DNA of 64,000 nt from Scatophagus argus. Lineage: Eukaryota > Chordata > Actinopteri > Scatophagidae. Under the pieces are notes generated by a model. That model saw only the letters and a program-made list of their open reading frames with translations. It did no database searches and was not told the origin of the DNA. Position 1 is the stretch's first letter, and each line of letters opens with the position of its first letter. Where the stretch lies: NCBI RefSeq assembly GCF_020382885.2, contig NC_058513.1:6153408-6217407 (forward strand), written 5' to 3'. Positions 46,810 to 59,000 of this stretch are shown here, in pieces. A program made the position numbers and the translations under genes.

Positions 46810-49800
46810 ATGAAAGCTGCAGAGGACCAGGTTGTTGAAGATGACACTGGTTTCCAGGATGATGAGGTAAGATATTAAAATCAAGCAAGTCTAATCCTTG
46901 CTGACTTACAGTCGCCTTCCATGAAGAAGACATCGTCCACATCTGTAAAAATGTTAACTGTTTACCATCAGTGTCAATTATGAGCCCGTCTGAAAACATG
47001 ACATGAATAAATTGATACGAACTGTGGTGGCAATATCTAAATATTTGATTATTTCTCTGTAAGTGTTATGGATTTTCATAAGGTAAAATCAGTATTCTCC
47101 ATTAATCAAGTTCACGCCTCAGCAACTACCTCATGTATGTAATCTTTTTCCCTGATCCTTACAGGAGTCCTTCTTCCAAGACATTGACCTCCTGCAGAAA
47201 CATGGCATTGTGAGTAAACAGCGCAGCCGAAACATACTGTTGACAGACACAGGGAACACCTTGTATCCTCACAATGATGAGAACAGCCGTACAACATCTG
47301 ACGTGCAGTTTGGTTCATGTTTACAATGCAAACTAACTGTATCCTGTCAGACCAGAGTTGTCTATGTGAGCATGTCTCTGTCCCTCCCCTCCTGTGAATG
47401 CAGAATATGGCAGACATCAAAAAGTTGAAGTCAGTGGGTATCTGCACTGTGAAGGGCATCCAGATGACTACTCGCAAGGCTTTGTGCAACATTAAGGGCC
47501 TGTCAGAGGCAAAAGTGGAAAAAATCAAGGAGGCTGCAGGGAAAATGCTGGTAAAATCTTATCTTCTACTGTGAATTAGGTAATAAAATTACGATGAATA
47601 GGTCATTTTATTACCTAATTAAGAAGATTCTTATTCTTCTTAATTAGGTAATAAAATTACGATGAATAACCAGCGGAAGATTTTATGCACTGGGTCATTT
47701 TCTTTGCATTGTAGAATGTTGGTTTCCAGACCGCCTTTGAGTACAGTGCAAAGAGGAGGCAGGTGTTCCACATCACAACTGGGAGCCAGGAGTTCGAGTT
47801 AAGATTTACTCATTATGTTGATAACATGTGAACATATTACATCAGCCTGTGATTTGGGCATTTATAATTACATTTACCATATGGTGGAGGTGGGAGATAT
47901 AGTGGTTTAATGTGGTGGCCTCGTATAATATATAATAATAGTATAATAGTATAATAATATTGTGATACACCTATATATTTATCATTGTGGTCTTAAAGAC
48001 TACTTTAGAGTTTACTGATGTCATTTTCTTAACTTATCAGACACCCGGATTTGCTTGATTCTTGAATCAACATTACTAATGATTGTTTTGTTAGACCATC
48101 AATGGTCATATCCAAAATATTGTCACATTATTGATGTTAAGGAACAAATTATTCCACTTTACAAGATACAATGATGCTTCAAAAACATCAGAATATCGTT
48201 TTGGAAGACCACTTTGGTTGATACTGTGGCTAGGTGGATGGAAATGAAAAAATTAGTTTCTCTGATGGTGAATCTGTTTAAGTATATCGAAGATGATACA
48301 AGTTATGTTTTACCTCTGCAGTAAACTTTTGGGTGGAGGAGTGGAGAGTATGGCTATCACAGAGGCCTTTGGAGGTGAGGAGATGACTTCCTGTAGTTAA
48401 ACATGATGTGTATGATTAGACAGTTTAAATGTCACACAGCACTGACTCAAAACTACCAACATTATTTCATCCCACAGAGTTCCGCACAGGGAAAACCCAG
48501 CTGTCTCACACGTTCTGTGGTGAGTAAGGAGCTTTTTGAAAATGGCTGCTGATAGCTGATTAATAAAACAACACTGCACAGGTCGAATGCATTGAATAAA
48601 ACAATTTGCTTTTGCCCAGTCACTGCTCAGCTGCCAGGGGAAGACGGCTACACAGGCGGGAAAGTCATCTTCATTGACACGGAGAACACCTTGTATCCTC
48701 ACAATAGCAGCAGCAACCGAACAGCATTTCAAGTGCAGTTAAGCTGATGCTTCAAAAATGTTGCGTTCAATATTTTTGAATATTTTTGAATATTTTTTTG
48801 TTGTTATGCATGACAGTGTACCATTTGCTGATCTGCCGAACATGTTTTAGATTTCTTCAGTAAGTGTCGTAATGTGAGCACACAATGACTGTTCATGTGT
48901 GCATCTGTATGTTTTCCTCTTGTTCTTCTGGTTCACATCATCCTTCACTTGTACCCATGTGGTTCCAGTCGTCCAGACAGACTGAGAGACATAGCTGACC
49001 GGTTTAACCTGGACCACGATGCTGTGCTGGACAACGTGCTGTACGCCCGGGCCTATACCAGTGCGAACACACGGTTTATTCGGACCAAGACCACAGGGTC
49101 TTCGGGTGAGGTCATTTTGTGAGGACATTTTGATATATTGTTCTTTTGTCTTTCTCGCTCCTCAGGTGAACATCAGATGGAGCTGTTGGACTTTGTAGCA
49201 GCCAAATTCCACGAGGAAGGAGGAGTGTTCAAACTATTGGTGAGTACAGGAATGAATCTGAAAGATCTTTGCACATCTTCATTTCTTTGGTTTTACATCC
49301 ATGTTAGCCGTTCTCTGTGTGAAGCTATCTGAGAATGAACACTTAATCGTTTTTTTCAAAATGTTGAACAACAGACATACATTTTAAAAGTAGTGGGGAC
49401 TGTTTGCTGGCTTTCTCAGCCTTTCACTCACCTTCTTGTCTGTTCCTTCATGTTGCCAGATCATCGACTCCATAATGGCTCTGTTCAGAGTAGACTTTTC
49501 TGGTCGAGGTGAGCTGGCTGAACGGCAGCAGAAACTGGCCCAGATGCTCTCCAGGTTGCAGAAGATCTCTGAAGGTCTTAACCATGAGTGTGCATTTATG
49601 TGAAAGCCACAAACGTCAGCCATACGCCTATGGGAAGCACAGGGTCCCAGCAGAGTGTTGCTTTGTTAAGAGATAGTCAGTGCTGTTTTAATGTTTTGGC
49701 TGATCTGTGTCAGTTGTGTGTTTTCAGTTATTTACATGGTGGTTGCAAAGTATACAAGAGTGATATTCTCAGTTATTTTAGGATTTTGCTCATATATCTT

Positions 49801-50533
49801 CTTGGCTTTCGTGTACGTTTTTCTTAGAGTACAACGTAGCCGTGTTTGTGACCAACCAAATGACAGCTGATCCCGGCGCAGGAATGACGTAAGAGATGTG
49901 AAAAAATTCTGAATAATACTGTTTTGAATGCAGCTTTGTTTGAAGCTTTGGTGAGATTTTATTTTTAATTTTATTTATTTATTTATTTTTTGTTTTCTTT
50001 TTAGGTTTCAAGCTGATCCCAAGAAGCCAATTGGTGGGCACATCCTGGCCCACGCCTCCACCACAAGGATCAGTTTGAGGAAAGGGCGTGGAGAGATGAG
50101 AATCGCCAAAATATTTGACAGGTAGTTTTATTTGTAATATTCACAGTTTGGCATGTTTTGATTTGGTAAGTCATAATACACAAAAGTATTGTCTATAATA
50201 ATGACATAAAGCAAAATACTTAAGTATGTCACATACAAATGACAGTTAAAGTTTTGCTTCCTGTTCCCATGTAGTCAGCTGAGATAAACATCAGCTAAGC
50301 AAACTGTCATGTGATTTTTCCTTCCTGAATAGATGTGATGACGCAACAACATGTTATTTTTATGTTCTCGTATCTCCAACCTCAAGGCATGAAGGAAACA
50401 GTCTTGGACTTTAATTTGAATACTTAGGGCTCACATTTATTTCTCTTTCTTGATTTCCTCTAGTCCTGATATGCCAGAGAATGAGGCCACTTTTGCCATA
50501 TCTGCTGGAGGAGTTACTGATGCCAAAGAGTGA
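46810..50533 (+). CDS. dmc1: meiotic recombinase DMC1
   Basis: RecA/RAD51-family recombinase that forms filaments on single-stranded DNA and performs interhomologue strand exchange in meiosis. Thirteen coding exons join in phase: 46810-46866, 47165-47209, 47404-47550, 47715-47797, 48322-48374, 48478-48519, 48620-48692, 48969-49060, 49166-49239, 49460-49574, 49828-49888, 50005-50121 and 50464-50533, giving 342 aa (human 340). Seen: the N-terminal helix-hairpin-helix region ([20 protein letters not shown]), Walker [10 protein letters not shown], the polymerisation-like FQTAFEY, Walker B with IIDSIMALF, loop sequence [20 protein letters not shown] and the C-terminus [10 protein letters not shown]. 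Donors at 47798 (gttaag) and 48693 (gtatcc) are non-optimal but needed for phase. Partial copies of two of its exons lie at 47240 and 52413. Confidence 0.96.
47240..47315 (+). repeat. dmc1: partial copy of dmc1 exon 7/donor region inside intron 2
   Basis: The segment holds gaacaccttgtatcctcaca, identical to the end of coding exon 7 and its donor (48683-48702). Surrounding ttgacagacac and acgtgcagtt match ttgacac and aagtgcagtt there, so about 70 bp are duplicated across the exon-intron boundary. It lies 31 bp after exon 2 and has no useful reading frame. Confidence 0.8.
47574..47668. repeat. palindrome plus direct repeat in dmc1 intron 3
   Basis: The 27-bp unit beginning aattaggtaataaaattacg occurs at 47574-47600 and again at 47642-47668. 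Between them, ttttattacctaattaagaag (47606-47626) is the exact complement of 47636-47656. The result is a 22-bp perfect stem with a 9-nt loop. Confidence 0.9.
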
Positions 50534-50770
50534 ATAATAAAAGGAATACGCACAAGTTAGCACAATTCCCAGAGCCTGACCATTTAAAGTTATGTAAAAT
50601 ATTTTAAATGAATTTATTTATTGACTTTTTTAACCTCATATAACCTCTTACAGGTGAACTGAGTATCTTGTTCTGTGGTACTTCTCATGTCTTTATTCTA
50701 TTTATATATTTAGTCGTATCCTTCCTGTGTTTCAGAGATGTTCAAATAAAAAACAGCGAAAAAAGACAAC
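50534..50770 (+). other. dmc1: dmc1 3' UTR
   Basis: AATAAA occurs at 50536-50541, almost touching the stop, and at 50745-50750. The second is the more likely end. Confidence 0.55.
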
Positions 50771-51340
50771 AGTTTGATATGTTCTTTTTCACAGATCATC
50801 CTTATAACTGTGAACTTGCTCATACAACCACAGAGATAAAGATAAATGAAAACTTAGTGGTGTGATGAAAGGTGGATGGTTGGAGCAGCTCGAACAAAGG
50901 ATGAGCAATTTTGGAAGATTTGGATTTACGACAAGCGTATTCTGAATGTGGACATCAAGCCAGAGAATTTGAATGGACTGGTAACAGGTTCACTACCAGA
51001 AACAGGAAAAAGACTTTGACTTTGAAAGAGTGAGGATTCTGATGTCAAGGAAACAACATAAAAGACCAAAGTAAAGATTTTAAAATGGTGAGAAAGAATC
51101 TTAATAAAGAAACTGGTATTGGTTATCAAAGTAACAGAGCTGTGGAAAGTTATTAAATCAACAAAGAGGAATCAAGTATATGAGGGGAAATCCAAAGAGG
51201 AATGGATGTTAAAGGAAATTAGTGGGAAAAGGGCATCTGTAGAAATTTCTATTCTAGCTGAAGGTAAACAATAAGTAATGAAGAAAAGGACAATTTTCTG
51301 GGGAAAGTGTGTTCAAGTGCCTGATATTACTTTGAATGTT

Positions 51341-51590
51341 TTAGATTTGTTGAGCAAGATCTGGAATGAAAGAAAACTCTCTAGCAGACAGAAAACCGGG
51401 TAAAGATAGTATTAATAGCACATTTATGTAAATTAATTGAAAATATGATTGTGAAAAGACTCAATTACTTTTCGGAGGATTGTTAAACTTGTGTCAAAAT
51501 GTCCTCTGTTCATTTACAAGATCAAAGTTTGTGATTAAAGTTTTGTCGTTTTGTATAAGGGGGAAAAGTGAAACAGGCATGGAGTTTAAA
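51341..51590 (+). mobile_element. decayed non-LTR retrotransposon reverse transcriptase
   Basis: Frames give LDLLSKIWNERKLSSRQKTG (51341 onward) and, after stops, VLIAHLCKLIENMIVKRLNY (from 51408). These match the conserved 'NxIWxxxKLPxxWKxG' and 'xxxLCKLxExxIxxRL' blocks of non-LTR reverse transcriptases. The region between them is shortened and stops interrupt it. Flanking sequence from about 50880 may belong to the same relic but shows no motif. Confidence 0.55.
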
Positions 51591-51654
51591 ATCACTACGG
51601 AGCTGAAACGTTAGATAATACAGACAGTACTATGTAATGTAATGCCCTAATCTG

Positions 51655-51728
51655 GCGCACCCCGGCACAGTAGGTGGCGGTGTCCCCCTTTAAAAGTTGG
51701 TTTGCGTAGAAGAAGAAGAAGAAGAACA
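51655..51728 (+). repeat. fish GAA-tailed retroelement 3' end with CTCF-like core
   Basis: cacagtaggtggcggtgtcc is followed by aaagttggtttgcgtag and a (GAA)n tail (agaagaagaagaagaagaac). This arrangement recurs throughout teleost genomes. The acagtaggtggcgg part also fits the CTCF core in 13 of 14 positions. Confidence 0.6.
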
Positions 51729-51772
51729 GGCGGTCGAAGAACTACAGGTATATTAGTAGTAGTAGTAGTCAA

Positions 51773-51790
51773 GTGCTGCCCTCTAGCGGT
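51773..51790 (-). promoter_or_regulatory. CTCF-like motif, copy 1
   Basis: gtgctgccctctagcggt matches the complement of the CTCF core. A near-identical 30-bp context recurs at 52783. Confidence 0.45.
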
Positions 51791-52359
51791 GCTTGCAGGA
51801 CGTGCAGCGGCCGCACACTATCTACAATACTTCAAAATATTCATAGACACTGCAATAATTACCGACATGACTGTATAAAAGATATTACTACATGGGCTCA
51901 GGAACACTTTAGAAAACCATTGCCAGCTTATCATTGCATCTTTAAAATACAAGTTAAGACTTCACCATGTACTGTAAAAGCCATATATCAACAATATCCA
52001 GAAACAGCGCTGACTTCTGTGGGTCATCTGAGATGGACTGACATAACTGTTCTTGGAAGTTTGCTTGAATATTAGTTTAAAGGCTCCCCTTTAGCTGATG
52101 CTGTGATAATGCATAAAACATTAGATGATGATCTTTCATTGCATTGTTTAAAAAAAAAAGAATTATACAATTCATGTGAACCAAAATACCTCCTATACCT
52201 CCTGATAACATGATGGATTAAAAGATGATTTTTAAAAAAATGAGTAGAATCACTGGAGCAAAATTTGTGTTGCTTAGACTCATCGCTTAGACATTTTTAA
52301 GGTCATGGATCTGGTTTGTGGTTTGTCTGAGGTGTCAAAACAGCCTTGATTTTGTACAC

Positions 52360-52690
52360 ATGGGACTCACATTTGCTCTTCTCATTTATTTCTCCTTCTT
52401 GATTTCCTCCAGTCACAATATGCCAGAGAATGAGGCTATCTTTGCCATATCTTCTGCTGGAGGAGTAAATGATGCCAAAGAGTGAATGATAAAAAGAATA
52501 GAGACACACATGTCAGCACGGTCCCCAGAACTTATTTTTAATAAACTTAGTTACTGAGTTTAATGACTTCAGAATGTTAGTTAAACTGACAGTCTTATAC
52601 TGTGGTACTTTTGATGTATTTTATTTACATACTTTTTGGTATTCTTTCAAAGGTTTTAAAATAAAAAAACTGTAAAAAAAAGAAAGAAAA
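52360..52690 (+). pseudogene. dmc1: duplicated dmc1 terminal exon with 3' UTR
   Basis: The sequence parallels 50430-50760: the pyrimidine tract and acceptor (ttcttgatttcctccag), the terminal exon (52413-52485), post-stop sequence and an AATAAA near 52660. The exon keeps an open frame in the phase of the original and ends at a TGA, with one extra serine and a few substitutions (SHNMPENEAIFAISSAGG and VNDAKE). It could be an alternative last exon of dmc1 or a relic of a larger duplication. No other dmc1 exon copy is present nearby. Confidence 0.85.
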
Positions 52691-52787
52691 AAAAAAAAAC
52701 AATTTGTTAACTATTTTTATCTTTTAACGACAGTGAGATTGCTCAGATCCCCTACAGAGCAAACATGTACAGTAAGCAGATATCAAG

Positions 52788-52804
52788 TGCTGCCCTCTAG
52801 CGGT
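52788..52804 (-). promoter_or_regulatory. CTCF-like motif, copy 2
   Basis: gctgccctctagcggtg within a stretch near-identical to 51771-51800, about 200 bp upstream of the gspt1 start. Confidence 0.45.
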
Positions 52805-53005
52805 GTTTGCAGGCTGAGCCACTTCTCGTCGGATACGGGATCCATATGCTTGTCAAAGCACGGCTTAACAAAGCTATGGGAACTTCACCAAACGTGCTGT
52901 TAAGAGTCTGAAACACACCAGCAACTAAACTCGTTTTGACAGAACCATAAAAGTCGTCCACATTCCCCGGTAGTGGAAAGCTTGTCAACTCTGGAAAAAG
53001 GAGCG
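52805..53005 (+). promoter_or_regulatory. gspt1: gspt1 promoter and leader
   Basis: Proximal region before the gspt1 ATG. An in-frame upstream ATG at 52973 would add eleven residues (MESLSTLEKGA). I prefer 53006 because MDP matches the mammalian start. No TATA box seen. Confidence 0.4.
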
Positions 53006-56000
53006 ATGGACCCGAGAGACACAGCCCCGGATTCGTGGGAGCTGGAGGAGGATGCCGAGGCCCCGGCTGCAGCGGCGGGGCTCCCGACCGCCTTCGCCGC
53101 CCTTAACGTCAACGCCAAGCCGTTTGTCCCCAACGTTAACGCTCCGGTGTTTGTACCGAGCTTCCTTCAAGCCAGCGCCGTGGAAATGCCGGCTTCAGAC
53201 GGTAGGTGGATGCCAGGCAGCTGGCTGGAAGTTAGCTTAACTTGCTAGCTTGCTCGCTAATCCAGCTAAGTTAGCCTTCCTGTCTACTTGACTCGCTGTG
53301 CTCAGTCCAGCCAGGTCACAGTTATCGCATTTCCACTAACTCGTCAACAAGTCAGCTTGAGTGTTTAGTCAAGTGTTGTAACGGTGCGACATCTCATTTA
53401 TAACACAGTAACAGTCACAACAAAACGCCATACGTGACCATGACTGTCTAATAAATATTTATGAAAGTTTGACATGTGCTGTGTTTTTCTCTCCTCAAAG
53501 GTTCCTCTGATCCAGTTGCCAGCATGGAGGTGACAGAAACAGTCGGTATGCAGCCACAGTGTTAGTGCAGGCTCTGCATGTTCTGGCTAATAAGTTGCTA
53601 ATCTGCTTGTCAGGCAGGTTGTCACCACAGGACAGGCTCAGGTGTGCACATTTACCTGCAGCCACATTTGAAATCTCACACCAAATCCCATGCGCTCTAA
53701 GAAAGGTTGGATGCTCACTTCTGAGTTTCTGCTTGTAGGTTCACTTACTGAGCCATATTTAGATTGCTGGCACTGGTAACCCCATGTGGTCAGGGTTACT
53801 TCTAATATGATGCAACTTCACTTGTCAATGCCTGAAATAGATATCCACTGGCTCGCACTGTGACATGTGTCAAGTGCCGCACGTTTAAGGCCTTGCTGTA
53901 CCGTGTGTCGGAGCAATCTGAATGTATTTTATCATACTAGTAAAATAGTTGCTTTAATTTGCGGAGCCATTCACATTGTTGCCCTGACCCTGAATGCTGT
54001 GTGTCTCTACTCAAGTTACGGAGAACTGGTGGTGTTTTTGTTTTTTAATAGAGTGGCTGAGCTCAGCTGCAGCAGATTGAATGACAAAGGGAGGCAAAGC
54101 AAAAACGACCAGATGATGTGTGTATGAGAGACAGAGACAGCCAATGTGGCTCAGAGAAGGCTTTCCTTTTCACATTTCCCACAGACTGCATATTCATGGA
54201 GTTGCTTGTTCAAACACCTTGAATGTCTAAATTGCTCTGAACATGTCTGAAAGACAAATTATAATTATCGCTTGATGAGACTGTTGACAAAGTCAAGGCA
54301 CAAATGGCTCTCTGAGTTGCCAGCAGCAGTATCTCACAGGCTGATTATAAACTACGAGGTTTGAGAAGAAAATAGGCATTGTGCATGACTGCTGGGCTGC
54401 ATAATTTCATAGTTACGGAAATGGGAAGCTTATTTGTGTGTTGCTATGGGCAGAAGCTTCTTCTGCAGGGCTCAGCAGATTTCACTGTGCTCTTGTTGTT
54501 TTTTTGACATGTATTTGTTTGCTCGACAGCTCATTGCCTGATTGCATTTCTGACAAGTGACCAGGACTAAAGCTTGATGAGCCAAAATTTTTCAGCTCTT
54601 TCCAGATTATCTGTAAAGGCTAATTTTGCATGTGTTATCCTTTCTACAACATATATTAGACAGTATGTAGATTCAAGGCAGAGATCCAGTAGCAGCTGGT
54701 GCACCCGGAAATCAAATTCTACTTTTATTTGTGGCAGGTCACATTTTTATTTATGTTCTTAAAATATCCATGCCGAAACACCAGCAATAGCTGACCATAG
54801 AGTGGAAAACCATAAAAGGGTTTGGTGGCTTTTGTCACTGCAAACTGCATTCATGTCACTGTGACAGTTTGGATAGTGACGTTAAGGTTGGTAAACACTG
54901 TTAAAGGCAGTTTTGCAGCAGATTCTTGAGAATTGAGACAAGAATAGTAGACTAAAGTGTCATGACTGGACCTGCATTATAAATAGTAATTACCAGTAAT
55001 GACAAACAAAAGAAATATAATGTGTCGAGTAGAGCATTTAAATGTAATGGTGCAGGAGATCCAAATGAAAGAGCGTGAGATGACTTGGAATTGTTTCTGT
55101 ACGTGTTTGAAGTGTGGAAGAGGGGATCACTTTCCAAATTTTTGTGCAAATGTGGAAAAAAAGGTTTAAGTTTGGTATAAATATAAAACTGGCAGAGATG
55201 TGACGGCTTGAATGAAGTCCAGGATTCAGAATCAATCAGCATTCACTCGTGGTCAGTCTGCAAGTTTGCATGACAGCCAAACTTCTGTTATATCATTAAA
55301 CAGTTCCCATTCCCTCTAAGCTGTGGGTTGTCTGTAGCATCCAGATATAACAGAGAAATAACAGGTGGAGTACACGTCTGTGGTTCCAGCTCCAATGGAG
55401 AACGGAAGCACAGAGGCGGACATGACCACAGAGGAAGAGACGTGGGAGCAGAAGGAGGAGCCGGGGGGAGGTGGAGGGGGCGGCGGGCAGGAGGAGCTGG
55501 GCTCAGCCTGTGAGGAGGGCGCCGCCAGGAAAGAGGATGAGGAAATGATGATGGAGGAGGAGGAGGAGGAGATGCCCGTGCCCAAAGTGACTCCGGCACT
55601 ACCGGATGCTCCCAAGAAAGAACACGTGAACGTGGTCTTCATCGGTCACGTGGGTGCGTCTCATTTGTATGTGTGCATATATTGTTTCATCTGCGGAAGA
55701 TTTTAGGAGGTTTTATTCGTGATGTTTACACCTGCTTTTTTGTCTGTCAGATGCTGGCAAATCAACTATTGGAGGGCAGATCATGTGAGTAATCCATTTT
55801 CCAGGTTCTCTGTGGGCTGATCACAGTAAAGCAGGGCTGCACAGTCAATTAAAATATCTAAGTGTAATACAAAGTACTTACATTTCCCTTAAACAATACA
55901 TTGCGTCCTTTTAATTTTAACTTAAGCTGTGTTCATTTTAGTCTCAGAAAATGAAAAATAAAAAAAATCTTTTGTTGTTCATTGTTGGCTAAAAGACGTG

Positions 56001-59000
56001 TGTGCTTTGCATTGCCTCATCTGTAACAGTTGCTACGTTCACTAAAGCAGAGCTGCTGTGGCTGCCAGCTGCAGTGCAACAGGCTGAGTCTTGCCCAAAA
56101 TTATTTTTCAGTTTTGAGCTTCAGTTTCCGTGATGCCACAGATAAAATTAAATATGAAGTTATTTGGTTCTCTCTTTGTTTGAGGTTTTGTTTTGTCAGC
56201 TTTTCCTGTCTTTGTGTTCTCCTTGTTAGGTATTTAACTGGAATGGTGGACAAGCGAACCCTGGAAAAATATGAAAGAGAAGCGAAGGAGAAGAACAGGG
56301 AAACATGGTGAGAAATGCTTGTGTTGAGTCAAACATGTTTAACTGCAAATGATTCATTCCAATTCATTTATTTTGTTGCTCAGTTCTCAGATTTCTCTGC
56401 TCAGATTTTTATAGATGAATATACTCCTATTTTTCCTCATATATGCATACATCTCAGTCTGGAACATTCTTTATTCTTAACTTGTTCAACTTTTATTGAC
56501 AACCGTTTGTCAATAAAGGTTTGTCAGTAAAAAATTCTTGTATGTGCAGACATAATTGGCCATTAAAGCTGATGGCCATGTTGTCCGGTGTGTTTTTTTT
56601 ATTTTTGGAGCTCCCTCCTGGCAATTTTTCTTTATTTTTCGTATGATATTTTCTTTACCAAAACAAATGTTGTAGAAGTTTTGATTATAAGAGGCCTGTT
56701 TGCCAGACACATACAGTAAATCAAAGTGCTCTTAACACAGTACAACATAAATTCAGAGATAAGTGTTTTTGTTGCAGGTACCTGTCGTGGGCTCTGGACA
56801 CAAACCAGGAGGAGAGAGACAAGGGGAAGACAGTCGAGGTCGGGAGAGCTTACTTTGAGACGGAAAAGAAGCATTTCACCATCCTGGATGCCCCCGGACA
56901 CAAGAGCTTTGTCCCCAACATGATTGGTGGAGCGTCACAAGCTGACCTGGCAGTCCTGGTGAGATGAACACGAACACAGAACCAATCCTTACTGTCCCTA
57001 AACCTCAAAAACACACAAATGAAATATTACACACACACTTAGAGCTTCCTTTGAATCAAACAGTTTTTATGCATGTTTACATTTACTAGTATTTTGTTAC
57101 TGAGACATTCCACAGCAGGAGAAAACATATATGCAAACATTCACGGAAAGTTCTCACGTCTCTACAGCATTTTTCACTGTCCAGCATTTTATCTCATAAA
57201 TAAACTCACCAAATGTATTTAAAGAAGACGGCGAGTTTTTTAAATATTTGTCGTTAAACAGTGGAACTGCTTCTGCTTTATTGGTTCGTATCAGGTTATT
57301 TCAGCAAGGAAGGGGGAGTTTGAGACCGGCTTTGAGAAGGGCGGACAGACGCGGGAACATGCCATGCTGGCTAAAACAGCAGGAGTCAAGCATCTCATCG
57401 TGCTGATCAACAAGATGGACGACCCCACGGTCAACTGGAGCCTGGAGAGGTGAGCAGGAAATATGTAGTGTTTATATTGGCTGTAATGGTCTGTTTTAAA
57501 GAAATGACAGATTGACGCCAAAACATTGTATTGTAAACAGTGAATTATTAGTATCGGTCTTCTGTTGGAACAATCTGTGATGCTGTACATCTGTTCATAT
57601 GTTAGGAAATGATCCCCATCATTTCATTACTTTCCTGCAGATATGAAGAGTGTAAGGAGAAGCTTGTGCCGTTTCTAAAGAAGGTCGGCTTCAATCCTAA
57701 GAAAGACATCCACTTTATGCCTTGTTCTGGACTCACAGGTGCCAACCTCAAGGACCCCGTACCTGAATGCCCCTGGTACACGTAAGTCAGCACTTTGAAT
57801 GGGTTTCTATCACAGATTTAAGTATTGTCAGGTAGGGATTGTGACGGTACAAGATTTTCTTGATGTGATGGTTTCACAGTATACCTGTTCCACCTGCCAG
57901 CAGTTTCTGTTCCGTTAATGATAAGTTTCACCTTTCTCACGCACAGTTTTACTAATGCTTCCCAGAGGAGATCAGACATCTCTGCTGTGCCTTACGTTCA
58001 CGTTAGTGACGCAGTGTTGTTTCAGTTGTAACCTTCCTAACCTTGTAACCGCCTTTAATTTAACATGTACTTTCCCTGAAAGGCTGCATGTTAAACATGT
58101 TGCCATTGGCTAGTAAGTCCATTAACTAATACCACAAGGCTCAGTTCACTGCCTCCATGTAACACAGGGGGAGTCCTTCTAGGTGTGATTATGTTTTCCT
58201 TTTTTTCATCTTCACCAGGGGTTTGCCATTTATTTCCCACCTGGACAGTTTGCCAAACTTCACCAGATCCAGTGATGGACCAGTCAGACTACCTATCGTA
58301 GACAAGTACAAGGTGAGCAGCGGGAGGCCGCTGATTCTCATTCTAAAGAGGGAAGATCAGAAATCTGCTGCAGCTCATCTGAGAAGATGATTAGTGGTTG
58401 AGTGGGTGTAAAATTTCTTTTGTTTTTTTTCCCCTTTACTCTGGTTTATCTTTCTCTCCAGCCCGCTGACACACACACACACACACACACTCACACACTC
58501 ACACACTCACACTCTACAGCCTCTGCATAGTTTTCTCTCTTAAAGATAATTCAGCTTCTTGGCACTCGCCTCAGTTTAGATAATGGAAGCAGTTCAACAT
58601 GTAAGTGTTGGTGAAATTTTTGAGTTCCCTACATTAATCATTGTCTCTTTTCTTTTTTCACGTCATCTTTTCCTCTTTATCCTCTTGTCTTTAAGTTGTT
58701 TAAATGCTCCTCTCTCACTGCGATTGCATAAGAGCCTTAATCATTGATGATTAAGTAGTCCCGACCGGCGTTCTTCTGATGTAAGGAGATTATGGTTCGG
58801 TTAAGTGTTTGCTGCAGCCTGGTGGCTCAGCCAAGATGGCCGTGCAGCAGACTTTCTGCAGATCCACACAGCTGTTGACAAAACTGTTGTTTTTTTTGTG
58901 TTGTCTTGAATCTGCATAGCTAAAAACAGAGCGATAAGGCAGTATTAATCGAAATTATAAATTAATTATATATAATATTATAAATTATAAATACATTTAC

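Noticed and set aside
52973-53005. Upstream in-frame start for gspt1 (MESLSTLEKGA)
   Set aside because: The MDP start at 53006 matches mammalian GSPT1. The extra residues have no counterpart I know of.
55365-55389. Upstream acceptor (aataacag) for the third gspt1 exon
   Set aside because: It would need phase 0, but the preceding exon ends in phase 1. Only the acceptor at 55389 restores the frame.
58745-58792. Possible C/D snoRNA (tgatga ... ctga) in a gspt1 intron
   Set aside because: Box spacing is too short, with no terminal stem and no recognisable guide.
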